Notes under the pieces: generated by a model
Database searches by the model: none
The model's input: the letters and a program-made list of their open reading frames with translations, nothing else
Told to the model about the DNA's origin: nothing
Position numbers and translations under genes: made by a program
DNA from: Elusimicrobia bacterium GWA2_69_24
GTDB lineage: Bacteria; Elusimicrobiota; Elusimicrobia; UBA1565
Length of the DNA stretch: 40,852 nucleotides
Direction of reading: 5' to 3'
Assembly (NCBI GenBank): GCA_001799695.1
Contig: MGTY01000021.1
Coordinates: 1-40,852 of the forward strand
Shown: positions 9,620 to 17,910 of the stretch, in pieces
Layout of the letters: the number at the start of each line of letters is the position of its first letter
Position numbering within the stretch: position 1 is the first letter of the stretch

Positions 9620-9634
9620 AAGATCGACAAGCCC

Positions 9635-10987
9635 TTACTTCTCCACCTTCGCTTTAAAGTAGTCGTTGATCGGACCGTAGGCGTGGAAGAAGCCCGTGAG
9701 CAGCACGGTGTTGACGTCCTCGGCGGCGGCGGCGACTCCGTCGGAGACCAGGCCGAGGCCGATCTCCCGGGAGCGGGCGCCGTACCGGCACGCCAGGTCC
9801 GCGCCCAGGGTCTTCAGGCCTTCCAGCTTGCCGAAGAATCCGGCGAGCGCATCGTCCTTGGCGGGGTGGCGCACCGCGGCCTTCCAGGGCAGGGCCGGTT
9901 CGGGCAGCGGCCCGAGCGCGGCGTCGCACGCGGCCTGGATGGAGTCGAGGGGCGTGTAGCTCTTCCGGTCCGGGTCGTAGACGCCGGCGGGCCGTCCTCC
10001 TTTGTAGCTCAGGAAGCCGTCCTTCTGGGAGCCGTCGTGGTTCTGCCCGCCTTTCACCCCGAGGGCCAGCAGGCGGTCGATGAGCGGGCTCTGCAGGCCC
10101 TGGCCGGGCAGGCGGGGGTCCATCACGCGCAGGATGCACTGGCATACGTCGAGCCCCACGTAGTCGATGAGCTGGAATATGCCCATGGGCCGCACCAGGA
10201 AGTCCTGGGAGACGCGGTTGACCATGTAGACCGCCTCCACGAAGGTCCGCTCGCGGCCCAGGCGCGCGGTCTCGGAGATGGCGTAGAGGCTGTCGCGCAT
10301 GAAATGGCCGTTGCCGATGAAGCCGGCCACATCCCGGGAGGACACCACGGTCTTGCGCAGTTTTTTGGCCAGGGTCTCGGCGAATTCCGCCACCTCGCTC
10401 CGGGTGGTCTGGCCGCGGATGAGTTCCACCAGCTTCTGCACCGCCGGCGGGTTGTAGAAATGGAAGCCCATGAGGCGGCCGCCCAGCTTCGCCTTGGCGT
10501 CCACCTCCTGGATGGGGATGGAGGAGGTGTTGGTGAAGACCCAGGGCTCCCGGGGATTGTCGGCGCCCGCCACGGTCAGCAGCTTCAGCTTGAGGTCCAG
10601 GCTCTCGGGCGCGGCCTCGAAGATCACGCTGGCCTCGGCGGCCGCTTCCAGGGTGGTCGTCGGGCGCACCACGTCGAGGACGTCATTGATGTAAGCCTCG
10701 ATGATCTCGCCGTTGGAGACGAGTTCGGACCGGTCCGCGTAGGTCTTGCGCAGCGCCACGATGCGCTTCTCCGCGGACTTGCGCGCCTGCTCCCGGAGAT
10801 ACCGCATGAGCCCGGAGAGCGCCCGCTGGGAGACGTCCACCGCGTGCAGCACGTATTTCCGGGAGCGGTTCTCCGGCCGGAGGGCCAGGTCGGCCATCTC
10901 GGCGGCCACCAGCAGCACGATGCCGCTGCCCATCTTGCCCGCGGCGCCGAGCACCGCGACGTTCTCGAGTCTCTCTTCGTAGTTCAT
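9635..10987 (-). CDS. 3-hydroxyacyl-CoA dehydrogenase
   Basis: The 450-residue enzyme oxidises (S)-3-hydroxyacyl-CoA to 3-ketoacyl-CoA with NAD+. The N-terminal Rossmann fold starts with VAVLGAAGKMGSG (residues 10-22). The catalytic His is in GFHFYNPP and its Glu partner in KLVELI, both placed as in the family, and the TNTSSIPI segment is typical. A second helical 3HCDH domain follows (PMGIFQLIDYVGLDVC), so the chain is longer than the roughly 280-residue short form and resembles the dehydrogenase half of FadB/FadN. It is separated by 4 nt from the hydratase gene upstream and is the last gene of this operon segment. The thiolase expected next is displaced by the insertion at 7101-9430. Confidence 0.92.
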   Translation of the reverse strand: MNYEERLENVAVLGAAGKMGSGIVLLVAAEMADLALRPENRSRKYVLHAVDVSQRALSGLMRYLREQARKSAEKRIVALRKTYADRSELVSNGEIIEAYINDVLDVVRPTTTLEAAAEASVIFEAAPESLDLKLKLLTVAGADNPREPWVFTNTSSIPIQEVDAKAKLGGRLMGFHFYNPPAVQKLVELIRGQTTRSEVAEFAETLAKKLRKTVVSSRDVAGFIGNGHFMRDSLYAISETARLGRERTFVEAVYMVNRVSQDFLVRPMGIFQLIDYVGLDVCQCILRVMDPRLPGQGLQSPLIDRLLALGVKGGQNHDGSQKDGFLSYKGGRPAGVYDPDRKSYTPLDSIQAACDAALGPLPEPALPWKAAVRHPAKDDALAGFFGKLEGLKTLGADLACRYGARSREIGLGLVSDGVAAAAEDVNTVLLTGFFHAYGPINDYFKAKVEK

Positions 10988-10991
10988 GGGT

Positions 10992-11759
10992 TCACCATTT
11001 GGCGGGGCGTTTTTCCAGGAAGGCCCGCATGCCCTCGGCGCCTTCGTTGCCGAAAAGGGAGCCGAACTCCTCCGACTCCATCGCGCAGCCGGCCGCGAAG
11101 CCGCCCTGCAGGCCCCGCCGGACCAGGCGCTTGACCTTGCGCACCGCCTGCGGCCCCTTGGACGCGATCTTCCGGGCCAGGCCCAGGGCCTCGGGCATGA
11201 GCTGTTCCGGGGCCGTCACCTTCTGCACCAGCCCCAGGCGCAGGGCCTCCTCGGCTCCGATGAGCTCGCCGGAGAGCAGCAGGTAGAGTGCGTCGCAGGT
11301 CCCGATGAGGCGGGGCAGCCGCTGCGTGCCCGCATAGCCCGGGGTCAGTCCCAGGTTGACCTCGGGCTGGCCGAATTTGGCCGCGGCGCTGGCGATGCGG
11401 ATGTCGCAGGACATGGCCAACTCGAGACCGCCGCCCAGGGCGAAGCCGTTGATGGCGGCGATGACGGGCAGCGGGGACTCCTCGAGGCTCAGGAACGTGC
11501 GCTGCCCGACCCGGGAGAATTCCGCTCCGGCCGCGGAGTCCTTGTCCGCCATCTCGGCGATGTCCGCGCCGGCCACGAAGGCCTTCCCCGCGCCGGTCAG
11601 GACCAGGGCCCGCAGGTCGGTCCGGGCCGCGGTAGCCGCCAGCAAGTCGTCCATTTCCTGGAAGAAGCGCGTGTTGAGCGCGTTCATGGCCTGCGGCCGG
11701 CTCACCGTGACCGTCATGACGGCGTCAACCTCTTCGGTCTTCAGTATCTCGTAGTTCAT
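10992..11759 (-). CDS. Enoyl-CoA hydratase (crotonase family)
   Basis: The 255-residue protein hydrates trans-2-enoyl-CoA, probably crotonyl-CoA here. Crotonase features are AGKAFVAGADIAEM (oxyanion loop), NGFALGGGLELAMSCD with the first catalytic Glu, and FGQPEVNLGLTPGYAGTQ with the second. Start is the ATG at 11757-11759, which overlaps the EtfA stop (ATGA); the same frame stays open upstream but only as a shadow of etfA. Length and motifs are standard. Placement between EtfAB and the NAD dehydrogenase follows reaction order. Confidence 0.93.
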   Translation of the reverse strand: MNYEILKTEEVDAVMTVTVSRPQAMNALNTRFFQEMDDLLAATAARTDLRALVLTGAGKAFVAGADIAEMADKDSAAGAEFSRVGQRTFLSLEESPLPVIAAINGFALGGGLELAMSCDIRIASAAAKFGQPEVNLGLTPGYAGTQRLPRLIGTCDALYLLLSGELIGAEEALRLGLVQKVTAPEQLMPEALGLARKIASKGPQAVRKVKRLVRRGLQGGFAAGCAMESEEFGSLFGNEGAEGMRAFLEKRPAKW

Positions 11760-12733
11760 TTTCCCAGCACCTTGGCCAGTTCTTCCTTCAGGATGGGCAG
11801 GACCTGGAAGAGGTCCCCCACGATGCAGAAGTCGGCCTTCTCCATGATCGGAGCGTCCTTGTCCTTGTTGATGGCGATGATGAATTTGGAGGAGCCCATG
11901 CCCGCGAAATGCTGGATGGCTCCCGAGATGCCGCAGGCGATGTAGAGCACCGGCGACACCACCTTGCCCGTCTGCCCCACCTGGTGCGCGTAGGGGATCC
12001 AGCCCGCGTCCACGGCCGCGCGCGAAGCGCCGACCGCGCCGCGCAGGGTCCGGGCGAGCTCTGCGACCGCTGCAAACCCCTCCGGACCGCCGACCCCGCG
12101 GCCTCCGGAGACGATGACTTCCGCCTCGCTCACGTCCAGCGCTCCCTGCGCCGTCTGGATCGCCTTCTGCACCTGGGCGCGGATCCGGAGGTCTTCGGGG
12201 GAGATCGGTACGACCTCGACGGCCGGGGCCGGGTCCCGCTCGGCCGGGGCGGGGAAGACGTTGGGCCGCAGCGAGAGTACCCGGCGCGGAGCCGTCAGCT
12301 CGGTCACGGCCATGAGCTTGCCGGAGTACACGGGGCGGATCACGGTCAGCGGCGCGGCGTCCCACCGTATGCCGGTCACGTCCGTGGCCAGCGCCGCGTC
12401 GAGCCGCGCGGCCAGGCGGGCCGACAGGTCCCGGCCCAGGGCGGTGGCGCCCGTGAGGTAGAGGTCGGCCGGCATCCGGAGGCCCGCCTCCGCGACCGCG
12501 GCGGAGTAGGCCTCGCTGGAGTAGCGCGCGAAGGCCTCTCCGGTAGCGGCGAAGACCTTGGAGAGCCCGAGCCGGCCCAGCGCGGGGGCCAAAGCGGCAT
12601 CGCCGCCGCAGAGGACGGCGGCCAGAGGGACGCCGAGCTTCTCGGCCAGCTTCAGGCCGACCCCCGCGGCTTCCCGCGACGCCTTGCGGATGCCGCCGTC
12701 AGTCGTCTCGACCCAGACCAATATTCCGGACAT
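11756..12733 (-). CDS. etfA: Electron transfer flavoprotein, alpha subunit
   Basis: The 325-residue protein is the FAD-binding ETF subunit. The C-terminal FAD domain shows GGRGVGGPEGF, DAGWIPYAHQVGQTGK, SGAIQHFAGM and the closing AINKDKDAPI. The N-terminal half is the Rossmann-like ETF fold. It accepts electrons from the acyl-CoA dehydrogenase encoded two genes upstream and should deliver them to the membrane Fe-S oxidoreductase at 3867-5810. It starts 1 nt after the EtfB stop and shares an ATGA overlap with the hydratase gene. Confidence 0.94.
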   Translation of the reverse strand: MSGILVWVETTDGGIRKASREAAGVGLKLAEKLGVPLAAVLCGGDAALAPALGRLGLSKVFAATGEAFARYSSEAYSAAVAEAGLRMPADLYLTGATALGRDLSARLAARLDAALATDVTGIRWDAAPLTVIRPVYSGKLMAVTELTAPRRVLSLRPNVFPAPAERDPAPAVEVVPISPEDLRIRAQVQKAIQTAQGALDVSEAEVIVSGGRGVGGPEGFAAVAELARTLRGAVGASRAAVDAGWIPYAHQVGQTGKVVSPVLYIACGISGAIQHFAGMGSSKFIIAINKDKDAPIMEKADFCIVGDLFQVLPILKEELAKVLGK

Positions 12734-12734
12734 G

Positions 12735-13508
12735 TTATATCACCTTCGCCACGTCGGCGAGCCACTCCCGGCTCCGGGCCGCGACCTGGGCCGGCTCTCC
12801 CTCCACCCGGACTCCCTTCGGACGCGGGGGCGGGGACCGCAGTTCCGTGACGCGGCTCTTTGCGGGCCCCGCCGGGATCCCGAGCTCGGCCAGGGAGATC
12901 TTCTTGAGCTCCTTGTGCTTGGCCCGCTTCATGGCGATGAGCGTCGGGTAGCGGGGTTCGTTCAAGCCCTTGCAGCAGGAGATGGCCGCGGGCAGCCGGG
13001 TCTCGATCTCGAGCGCGGCGCCCTCCACCTCGCGGTGGACCACGGCTTTGTCCCCGGAGATCGTGATCTTGGCGGCGTTGAGCACATGGGGCAGGTCGAG
13101 GGACTGCGCCACCACCGCGGCGAGGGCGTCCTCCGCCGTGTCGATCATCTCGCGGCCGCAGAGTATGAGGGACGGATTGAAGCTCTTTATGGCCGCGGCC
13201 AGGATGCGGCCCTGAGTCACCACGTCCGCCTCCACCGCCGCCGCCTCGGTGATCCAGACGGCCCGCTCCAGACCCATGGCCAGGGCGCTGAGCAGTGCGG
13301 TCTCGGAGCGCTCAGGCCCGATGCAGAAGCCCACGGCCGCGCCGCCCGACGCTTCCGTGATGCGCAAGGCCTCCTCCACCGCGTATTCGTCGTAGGGGTT
13401 GAGGATGAACTTGACGTCCGTCTCCAGGATGGAGCCGGGTCGGGCCGGATCCGCCTTGAGCACGGCCTCGGTGTCGGGGACCTGCCTGAGGATGACCGCG
13501 ATGTCCAT
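12735..13508 (-). CDS. etfB: Electron transfer flavoprotein, beta subunit
   Basis: The 257-residue partner of EtfA. Family signatures are the N-terminal VILRQVPDTEAV, FILNPYDEYAVEEALR, the AMP-site region LILCGREMIDTAEDALA and the C-terminal recognition-loop signature EPRYPTLIAMKRAKHKEL, the loop that contacts dehydrogenases. The gene starts 4 nt after the acyl-CoA dehydrogenase stop and ends 1 nt before etfA. The pair looks like conventional, not obviously bifurcating, ETF; this cannot be settled from motifs alone. Confidence 0.94.
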   Translation of the reverse strand: MDIAVILRQVPDTEAVLKADPARPGSILETDVKFILNPYDEYAVEEALRITEASGGAAVGFCIGPERSETALLSALAMGLERAVWITEAAAVEADVVTQGRILAAAIKSFNPSLILCGREMIDTAEDALAAVVAQSLDLPHVLNAAKITISGDKAVVHREVEGAALEIETRLPAAISCCKGLNEPRYPTLIAMKRAKHKELKKISLAELGIPAGPAKSRVTELRSPPPRPKGVRVEGEPAQVAARSREWLADVAKVI

Positions 13509-13512
13509 GGCC

Positions 13513-14652
13513 TTACGCTCCCAACAGGGTCCGGGCGATGACGTAGCGCTGGATCTCCGAGGTGCCTTCGTAGATCTCGGTGATGCGCTGGTCCCGGTAG
13601 AGGCGCTCGACCTTGTATTCCTTCATATAGCCGTAGCCGCCGTGGACCTGCACCGCCTTGTGGCAGACCCGGTGGGACATCTCCGAGGCGAAGAGCTTGA
13701 GCATGGCCGCTTCCTTGGTGAAGCGCTTGTGCCCCGACTCCTTCATCCAGGCCACCCGGAAGAGCATGGTCTTGGCCAGCTCCACTTCGGTCGCCATGTC
13801 CGCGAGCATGAACTGGACGCCTTCCAGCTCCGCGATGGGCTTGCCGAACTGGATGCGCTCCTTGGCGTAGCGCACGCTCTCGTCCAGCGCCGCCTCGGCG
13901 ATGCCCACGGCCTGGGCGGCGATGCCGATGCGGCCTCCATCCAGGGTGGTCAGGGCGATCTTGAGGCCCTTGCCCTCCTCGCCCAGCAGGGCCGAGGCCG
14001 GCACCCGGCAGTCCTGGAACACCAGTTCGGTGGTGCTGGAGGAGCGGATGCCCATCTTGTGCTCGTGCTTGCCCACCGAGAATCCCGGCGTCTCCTTCTT
14101 GACCAGGAAGGTCGAGTTGTTCCTGCCGTCTGGCCCGCCGCGGGTGAAGACGATGATGACGTCCGCGATGCCGCCGTTGGTGGTGAAGTTCTTGGTCCCG
14201 TTCAGGACGAACGACTGCCCGTCGCGGGCCGCGGTCGTCCTCATGGAGGCCGGGTCGCTGCCCGCCCCGGCCTCGGTCAGGGAGAAGCAGCCGATCCACT
14301 CGCCGCTGGAGAGCTTGGGCAGGAACTCGGTCTTCTGCGCCTCGGTGCCGAAGTGCAGGATGGCGTCGTTGACCAGGGAGTTCTGCACCGACATGCCCAC
14401 GGCGACCCCGGCGTCGGCCTTGCTGACCTCGACCATGGAACCGGCGTAGGCGACCGCGCCCATGGCCGACCCGCCGTAATCCTCGGGCACGGTCATGCCC
14501 AGATAGCCCAGACGCCCGAGTTCCTTCAGCCCTTTGAGATTGACTTCGGCCTTCTCGTCGAACTCCGCCGCCGCCGGGGCCAGCTTCTCCTGGGAGAAGC
14601 GGCGCGCCCCCTCGATGGCCATGCGCTGCTCTTCATTGAACTGGAAATCCAT
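13513..14652 (-). CDS. Acyl-CoA dehydrogenase (short-chain / butyryl-CoA type)
   Basis: The 379-residue flavoenzyme oxidises acyl-CoA to enoyl-CoA. FAD and substrate motifs are CFSLTEAGAGSDPASMRT, GTKNFTTNGG and QVHGGYGYMKEY, with the catalytic base Glu in IYEGTSEIQR. Length and Glu position match short-chain dehydrogenases, which suits butyryl-CoA made by IcmF; exact chain length is inferred. Start ATG at 14650-14652 gives the canonical MDFQFNEEQRM N-terminus; a longer in-frame extension to 14967 has no support. It is the first gene of the operon, behind the promoter at 14673-14701. Confidence 0.94.
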   Translation of the reverse strand: MDFQFNEEQRMAIEGARRFSQEKLAPAAAEFDEKAEVNLKGLKELGRLGYLGMTVPEDYGGSAMGAVAYAGSMVEVSKADAGVAVGMSVQNSLVNDAILHFGTEAQKTEFLPKLSSGEWIGCFSLTEAGAGSDPASMRTTAARDGQSFVLNGTKNFTTNGGIADVIIVFTRGGPDGRNNSTFLVKKETPGFSVGKHEHKMGIRSSSTTELVFQDCRVPASALLGEEGKGLKIALTTLDGGRIGIAAQAVGIAEAALDESVRYAKERIQFGKPIAELEGVQFMLADMATEVELAKTMLFRVAWMKESGHKRFTKEAAMLKLFASEMSHRVCHKAVQVHGGYGYMKEYKVERLYRDQRITEIYEGTSEIQRYVIARTLLGA

Positions 14653-14672
14653 GGTCGAACCCCCGTTGGGGG

Positions 14673-14701
14673 ATTGTAAGGAATTCCGCGCCGCCGCGCA
14701 A
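14673..14701 (-). promoter_or_regulatory. Predicted promoter of the acyl-CoA degradation operon
   Basis: On the minus strand TTGCGC (14701-14696), a 17-nt spacer and TACAAT (14678-14673). The leader that follows contains CCCCCAACGGGGG, whose second half is the likely ribosome-binding site of the dehydrogenase gene. This short hairpin could mask the site or be an operator half-site pair for the TetR-type regulator; either is inference. Confidence 0.6.
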
Positions 14702-14818
14702 TTGCTCCTGCTCCCCGCGGCGGGGTGGGAACTTTTCCGCCCCTCGATCGTACATGAGGGCAGGGGCTCACAGCCGGAGAAGCGTTCCGCGCGCGCGGCC
14801 CCGCATCGGAGGAGAACC

Positions 14819-15139
14819 ATGGCGAACATCGGCTTCGCGGTCAACAACCGCCGCAAGAACCAGGAGACCGGCGCATGGGAGGAGGTTCCGGTCTGGGTGG
14901 AGCTCAAAGCCTTCACCCGCGGATCGGGGCGCAAGCTCGCGGACCTGGCCGAGCAGCATCTCCGCAAGGGCCAGCTGATCTACGTCGAGGGGCGCCTCGT
15001 CCTCGACCAGTGGACCGGCAAGGAGGACGGCAAGAAGCATTCCCGGACGCTGGTGCACGTCGAGGACATCCAGTTCCTGGAGGGGCGCCGCGCGAAGGCG
15101 GACCCGCGCGGACGCCCGGAAGACCCGCCCGTTAGCTAG
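14819..15139 (+). CDS. Short single-stranded DNA-binding protein-like OB-fold protein
   Basis: The 106-residue product aligns by eye with SSB from its second strand onward (ANIGFAVNNRRKNQETG, AEQHLRKGQLIYVEGRL, HVEDIQFLEGRR). It lacks the usual first 25 or so residues (the M-N-x-V-x-L-I-G-N-L-T strand) and the acidic C-terminal tip that recruits partners. The ATG at 14819 has a strong GGAGGAG site, so the short form looks real, and no frame just upstream encodes the missing strand. It may be a dedicated SSB paralogue or PriB-like protein. It ends 9 nt before the HrpB start. Confidence 0.7.
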   Translation: MANIGFAVNNRRKNQETGAWEEVPVWVELKAFTRGSGRKLADLAEQHLRKGQLIYVEGRLVLDQWTGKEDGKKHSRTLVHVEDIQFLEGRRAKADPRGRPEDPPVS

Positions 15140-15148
15140 ACTATACGG

Positions 15149-17566
15149 GTGAGTCAGGGCCTTCCCATCCACCCGTTCCGGGAGCGGATCGTCTCCGAGA
15201 CGGCCCGCGCGGGTTGCCTCATCCTGACCGCGCCCACGGGCAGCGGGAAGTCCACGCAGGTACCCCAGTTCCTCCTGGGGCAGTCCCCGGGCAAGGTCCT
15301 GGTGCTCCAGCCGCGCCGCATCGCGGCCCGGAGTCTCGCCGCCCGCGTCGCCGCGGAGACGAAGACCGGGCTGGGCGAGATGATCGGCTACCAGGTGCGC
15401 TTCGACAACCGCTGCGGCCCGCGGACGCAGGTCGTGTTCCAAACCTACGGCGTCTTCATCCAGCAGATGCTGAAAGACCCCCTCCTGCCGGGTGTGGGCG
15501 CGGTGCTGCTTGACGAGTTCCATGAGCGGACCCTGGAGTGCGATCTGGCGCTGGCCTGGCTGAAGGCCCTGCGCCGGGGGCGCCGTTCCGACCTCCGGGT
15601 CTTGGTCATGTCCGCCACGCTCGACGATGCGGCGCTGGCGGGCTACCTGCCCGACGCGGCCCGGGTGGACGTGCCCGGGAGACTGTTTCCGGTGGACGTC
15701 CGCCATCGGCCCGGCGATGCGGGCGGCCGGCCGGAGGAGGGCGCGCTCTCGGCCCTGCGGGACCTGGCGCGCGAGGGGCTCGACGGCTCCGTGCTGGTCT
15801 TCATGCCTGGGCTGCGGGAGATCCGGCGCGCGCTGACCGTCCTGGGTCCTTGCTGCCGCGAGCAGGGGCTGGAACTGCACTCCCTCCATGGGAGCATGGG
15901 CCTCGCCGAACAGCAGGCGGTGCTGGAGCCCTCGCCGCGGCGCCGGGTCATCGTGGCCACCAACGTCGCGGAGACCGGGCTGACCATTCCCCAGGTCACC
16001 ATGGTCATCGACAGCGGCCTGCATCGCGTGGCGGCCTTCGACGCGGCGCGCGGCATCAACACGCTCTATCTGGCGCGCATCAGCCTGGGCAACGCGGCCC
16101 AACGCGCGGGCCGCGCCGGGCGCACGGCCCCGGGGCGCTGCGTGCGCCTGTGGTCGCAGGCCGAGGAGGCGGGTCTGGCGGCGGGCCTCGCCCCCGAGGT
16201 CCTCCGGCTCGAGTTGAGCGCGCTCCGCCTGCAGGCCGCGTCCCTGCCCGAGGCCGTGGATTGGCTCACCCCTCCGCAGGAGGCGGCCTGGGACGCCGCG
16301 GAGCGCTCCTTGGCGGCCCTGAAGGCGTTGGACGCGGCGGGGCGCGTCACCCCTGCGGGACGGGCCTTGCTGCGTTATCCCGCCCCGCCGCGGGTGGCGG
16401 CCGTGCTGGAGTCGGCGCTCGCCATGGGACCCGAGGCGTACGAGCGCGCCGCCGCCATGGCGGCCGTGTTCGAGACCGCGGGCGACCGCCGCCCCGGGGG
16501 GGAGGCCGATCTCGCGGCGCTCGCCGAGGATCTGGAGGCCGGCAACCGCGAGGACGTCCCCCGAGAGGCGGCGGAGGTCTTCCGCCAGCTGCGGCGCCTG
16601 CGCGGCCGGGGCGGGGGCGGCGGCGCCCCGGACGCTGGCGCGGACGCGCTGGCGCGGGCCTGGCTCGCGGCCTTCGCGGACCGTCTCGCCGCCCGGGAGG
16701 GGGAGGGCGCCTTCTATCGCTTGAGCGACGGGAGGGGGGTCTCGCTGACCGGCGTCAAGGATGCTCCCGCGCTCATCCTCGCCCTGGACGTCCGGGAGCG
16801 GGCCGGGGGCGGTCAGGCCCGGCAGACCGGCGTGAATCTGTTCTTGGCCCTCGCGCCGGAGTCGGTCGCGCGCGCCTTCCCGGGCGATTGCTCCTGGACC
16901 CCGGTCGCCGAGTTCGACGAGCGCAGCCGTCGCGTGGTCAAGGAAGAGCGGCTGCTGTTCCGGGGGCTGGCGCTGGCGCGGCGTGCGGCGGCCGCGCGCA
17001 AGGAGGACCGCAAGACCTCGGCCGACCTATGGGCGGAGAAGTTCGCTTCGGGCGAGCTGCGGCATCCGGGTCTCGACGAGCGCGTCCTTCAGTTCGTGGC
17101 GCGCATCCGGCTGGCGCGGCGCTTCTACCCCGATATGGGCTGCCCCGCGATGGACGCCGACGATTGGCGGCTCATCTATGGGGAGGTTTGCGCGGGGCGC
17201 AACTCGCTCAAGGACATCGAACGCGTGAGCCTGCTCCCCGGCATCGAGGGCTACCTGGGGCGGACGCTGACGGACTTCATCGGGCGCGTCCTGCCCGCCA
17301 CCCGGCGCCTGCCCTCAGGACGAATGGGGCGCTTCACCTACCACGAGTCCCAGCCGGCGGAACTGGCCGCGCGCCTGGGGGACTTCATCAAGATGACGGG
17401 CACGCTCAGCCTATGCGAGGGCCGCCTGCCCGTCACCTTCGACATCCGCGCGCCCAACCACCGGACCGTGCAGAAGACCCGGGACTTGAGTTCCTTCTGG
17501 GCCAACGCCTATCCGGAGATCAAGAAGGAGATGAAGCGGCGCTACCCCAGGCACCCCTGGCCTTGA
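15149..17566 (+). CDS. hrpB: ATP-dependent helicase HrpB (DEAH/DEFH-box)
   Basis: The 805-residue protein is a superfamily 2 RNA-helicase-type ATPase. Motif I is TAPTGSGKST (about residues 26-35), motif II DEFH (about 122), motif III MSATLDD, motifs V and VI TNVAETGLTIP and QRAGRAGRTAPG. A ratchet/HB domain follows. The HrpB-specific C-terminus ends TRDLSSFWANAYPEIKKEMK plus RYPRHPWP. Start is the GTG at 15149; no ribosome-binding site is evident, and TAGACT 6 nt before it could be a -10 of a leaderless transcript, but no -35 is seen. The cellular role of HrpB is poorly defined. It may be co-transcribed with the SSB-like gene. Confidence 0.92.
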   Translation: MSQGLPIHPFRERIVSETARAGCLILTAPTGSGKSTQVPQFLLGQSPGKVLVLQPRRIAARSLAARVAAETKTGLGEMIGYQVRFDNRCGPRTQVVFQTYGVFIQQMLKDPLLPGVGAVLLDEFHERTLECDLALAWLKALRRGRRSDLRVLVMSATLDDAALAGYLPDAARVDVPGRLFPVDVRHRPGDAGGRPEEGALSALRDLAREGLDGSVLVFMPGLREIRRALTVLGPCCREQGLELHSLHGSMGLAEQQAVLEPSPRRRVIVATNVAETGLTIPQVTMVIDSGLHRVAAFDAARGINTLYLARISLGNAAQRAGRAGRTAPGRCVRLWSQAEEAGLAAGLAPEVLRLELSALRLQAASLPEAVDWLTPPQEAAWDAAERSLAALKALDAAGRVTPAGRALLRYPAPPRVAAVLESALAMGPEAYERAAAMAAVFETAGDRRPGGEADLAALAEDLEAGNREDVPREAAEVFRQLRRLRGRGGGGGAPDAGADALARAWLAAFADRLAAREGEGAFYRLSDGRGVSLTGVKDAPALILALDVRERAGGGQARQTGVNLFLALAPESVARAFPGDCSWTPVAEFDERSRRVVKEERLLFRGLALARRAAAARKEDRKTSADLWAEKFASGELRHPGLDERVLQFVARIRLARRFYPDMGCPAMDADDWRLIYGEVCAGRNSLKDIERVSLLPGIEGYLGRTLTDFIGRVLPATRRLPSGRMGRFTYHESQPAELAARLGDFIKMTGTLSLCEGRLPVTFDIRAPNHRTVQKTRDLSSFWANAYPEIKKEMKRRYPRHPWP

Positions 17567-17625
17567 GGGCGGATACCGCACCCCTGGGGGGAGCGGAGAG
17601 GCCGCGCTGGTGCCAGATTCTTGGT

Positions 17626-17647
17626 GGACTGTGCCCGGGCACAGTCC
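17626..17647. repeat. Perfect 22-bp palindrome between convergent genes
   Basis: The half-site GGACTGTGCCC is followed immediately by its exact reverse complement. It lies between the hrpB stop (17566) and the end of the minus-strand signalling operon (17728). No T-tract follows on either strand, so it is not a standard terminator. It could be a dimeric regulator site or a dispersed REP-like element. Confidence 0.6.
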
Positions 17648-17702
17648 GGGGCCCGGGGGCTTCGTCTGCGCCATAGACCGGTGGGTCGCCGTCGTCAAGA
17701 TG

Positions 17703-17723
17703 CCGCGGGCCTCGCGCCCGCGG
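17703..17723 (-). terminator. GC-rich hairpin after the signalling operon
   Basis: Arms CCGCGGGC (17703-17710) and GCCCGCGG (17716-17723) with a 5-nt loop, starting 4 nt beyond the stop of the last minus-strand gene. No U-tract follows, so a termination role is only suggested by position. Confidence 0.4.
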
Positions 17724-17727
17724 AGCA

Positions 17728-17910
17728 TCACTTCTTCTTGGCCGGGTCCGCTTTCTTGACCTCGGTGACCCCGGTCTTTTCCGCCTTTTCCAACCTGGGG
17801 GCCATCTTGGTCTCAGACTTCGCTTCCGGGTTCGGTTCCGCGCCGAACGCCGCGTTCGTCCCGGCCGTCAGGCCGAGGGCGATGCAGCAGGCGAGCATCC
17901 TTGCGATCAT
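17728..17910 (-). CDS. Small exported Lys-rich peptide
   Basis: The 60-residue product has a clear signal peptide (about 1-23, hydrophobic ACCIALGLTAGTNAAFG) and a charged tail of about 37 residues rich in Lys, Glu, Ala and Thr, ending DPAKKK. No family recognised. ATG at 17908-17910 with a GGAGG site overlaps the stop of the HAMP sensor gene (ATGA), so it is translated as the last member of the kinase operon. The signal-peptide cysteines (ACC) leave a lipoprotein form possible, but no clean lipobox is seen. It might act in the periplasm with the sensor; that is inference from gene order. Confidence 0.65.
   Translation of the reverse strand: MIARMLACCIALGLTAGTNAAFGAEPNPEAKSETKMAPRLEKAEKTGVTEVKKADPAKKK

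Noticed and set aside
14534..14818. In-frame upstream extension of the SSB-like ORF
   Set aside because: It runs antisense through the start of the acyl-CoA dehydrogenase gene and encodes no SSB-like first strand; the ATG at 14819 has the strong ribosome-binding site.
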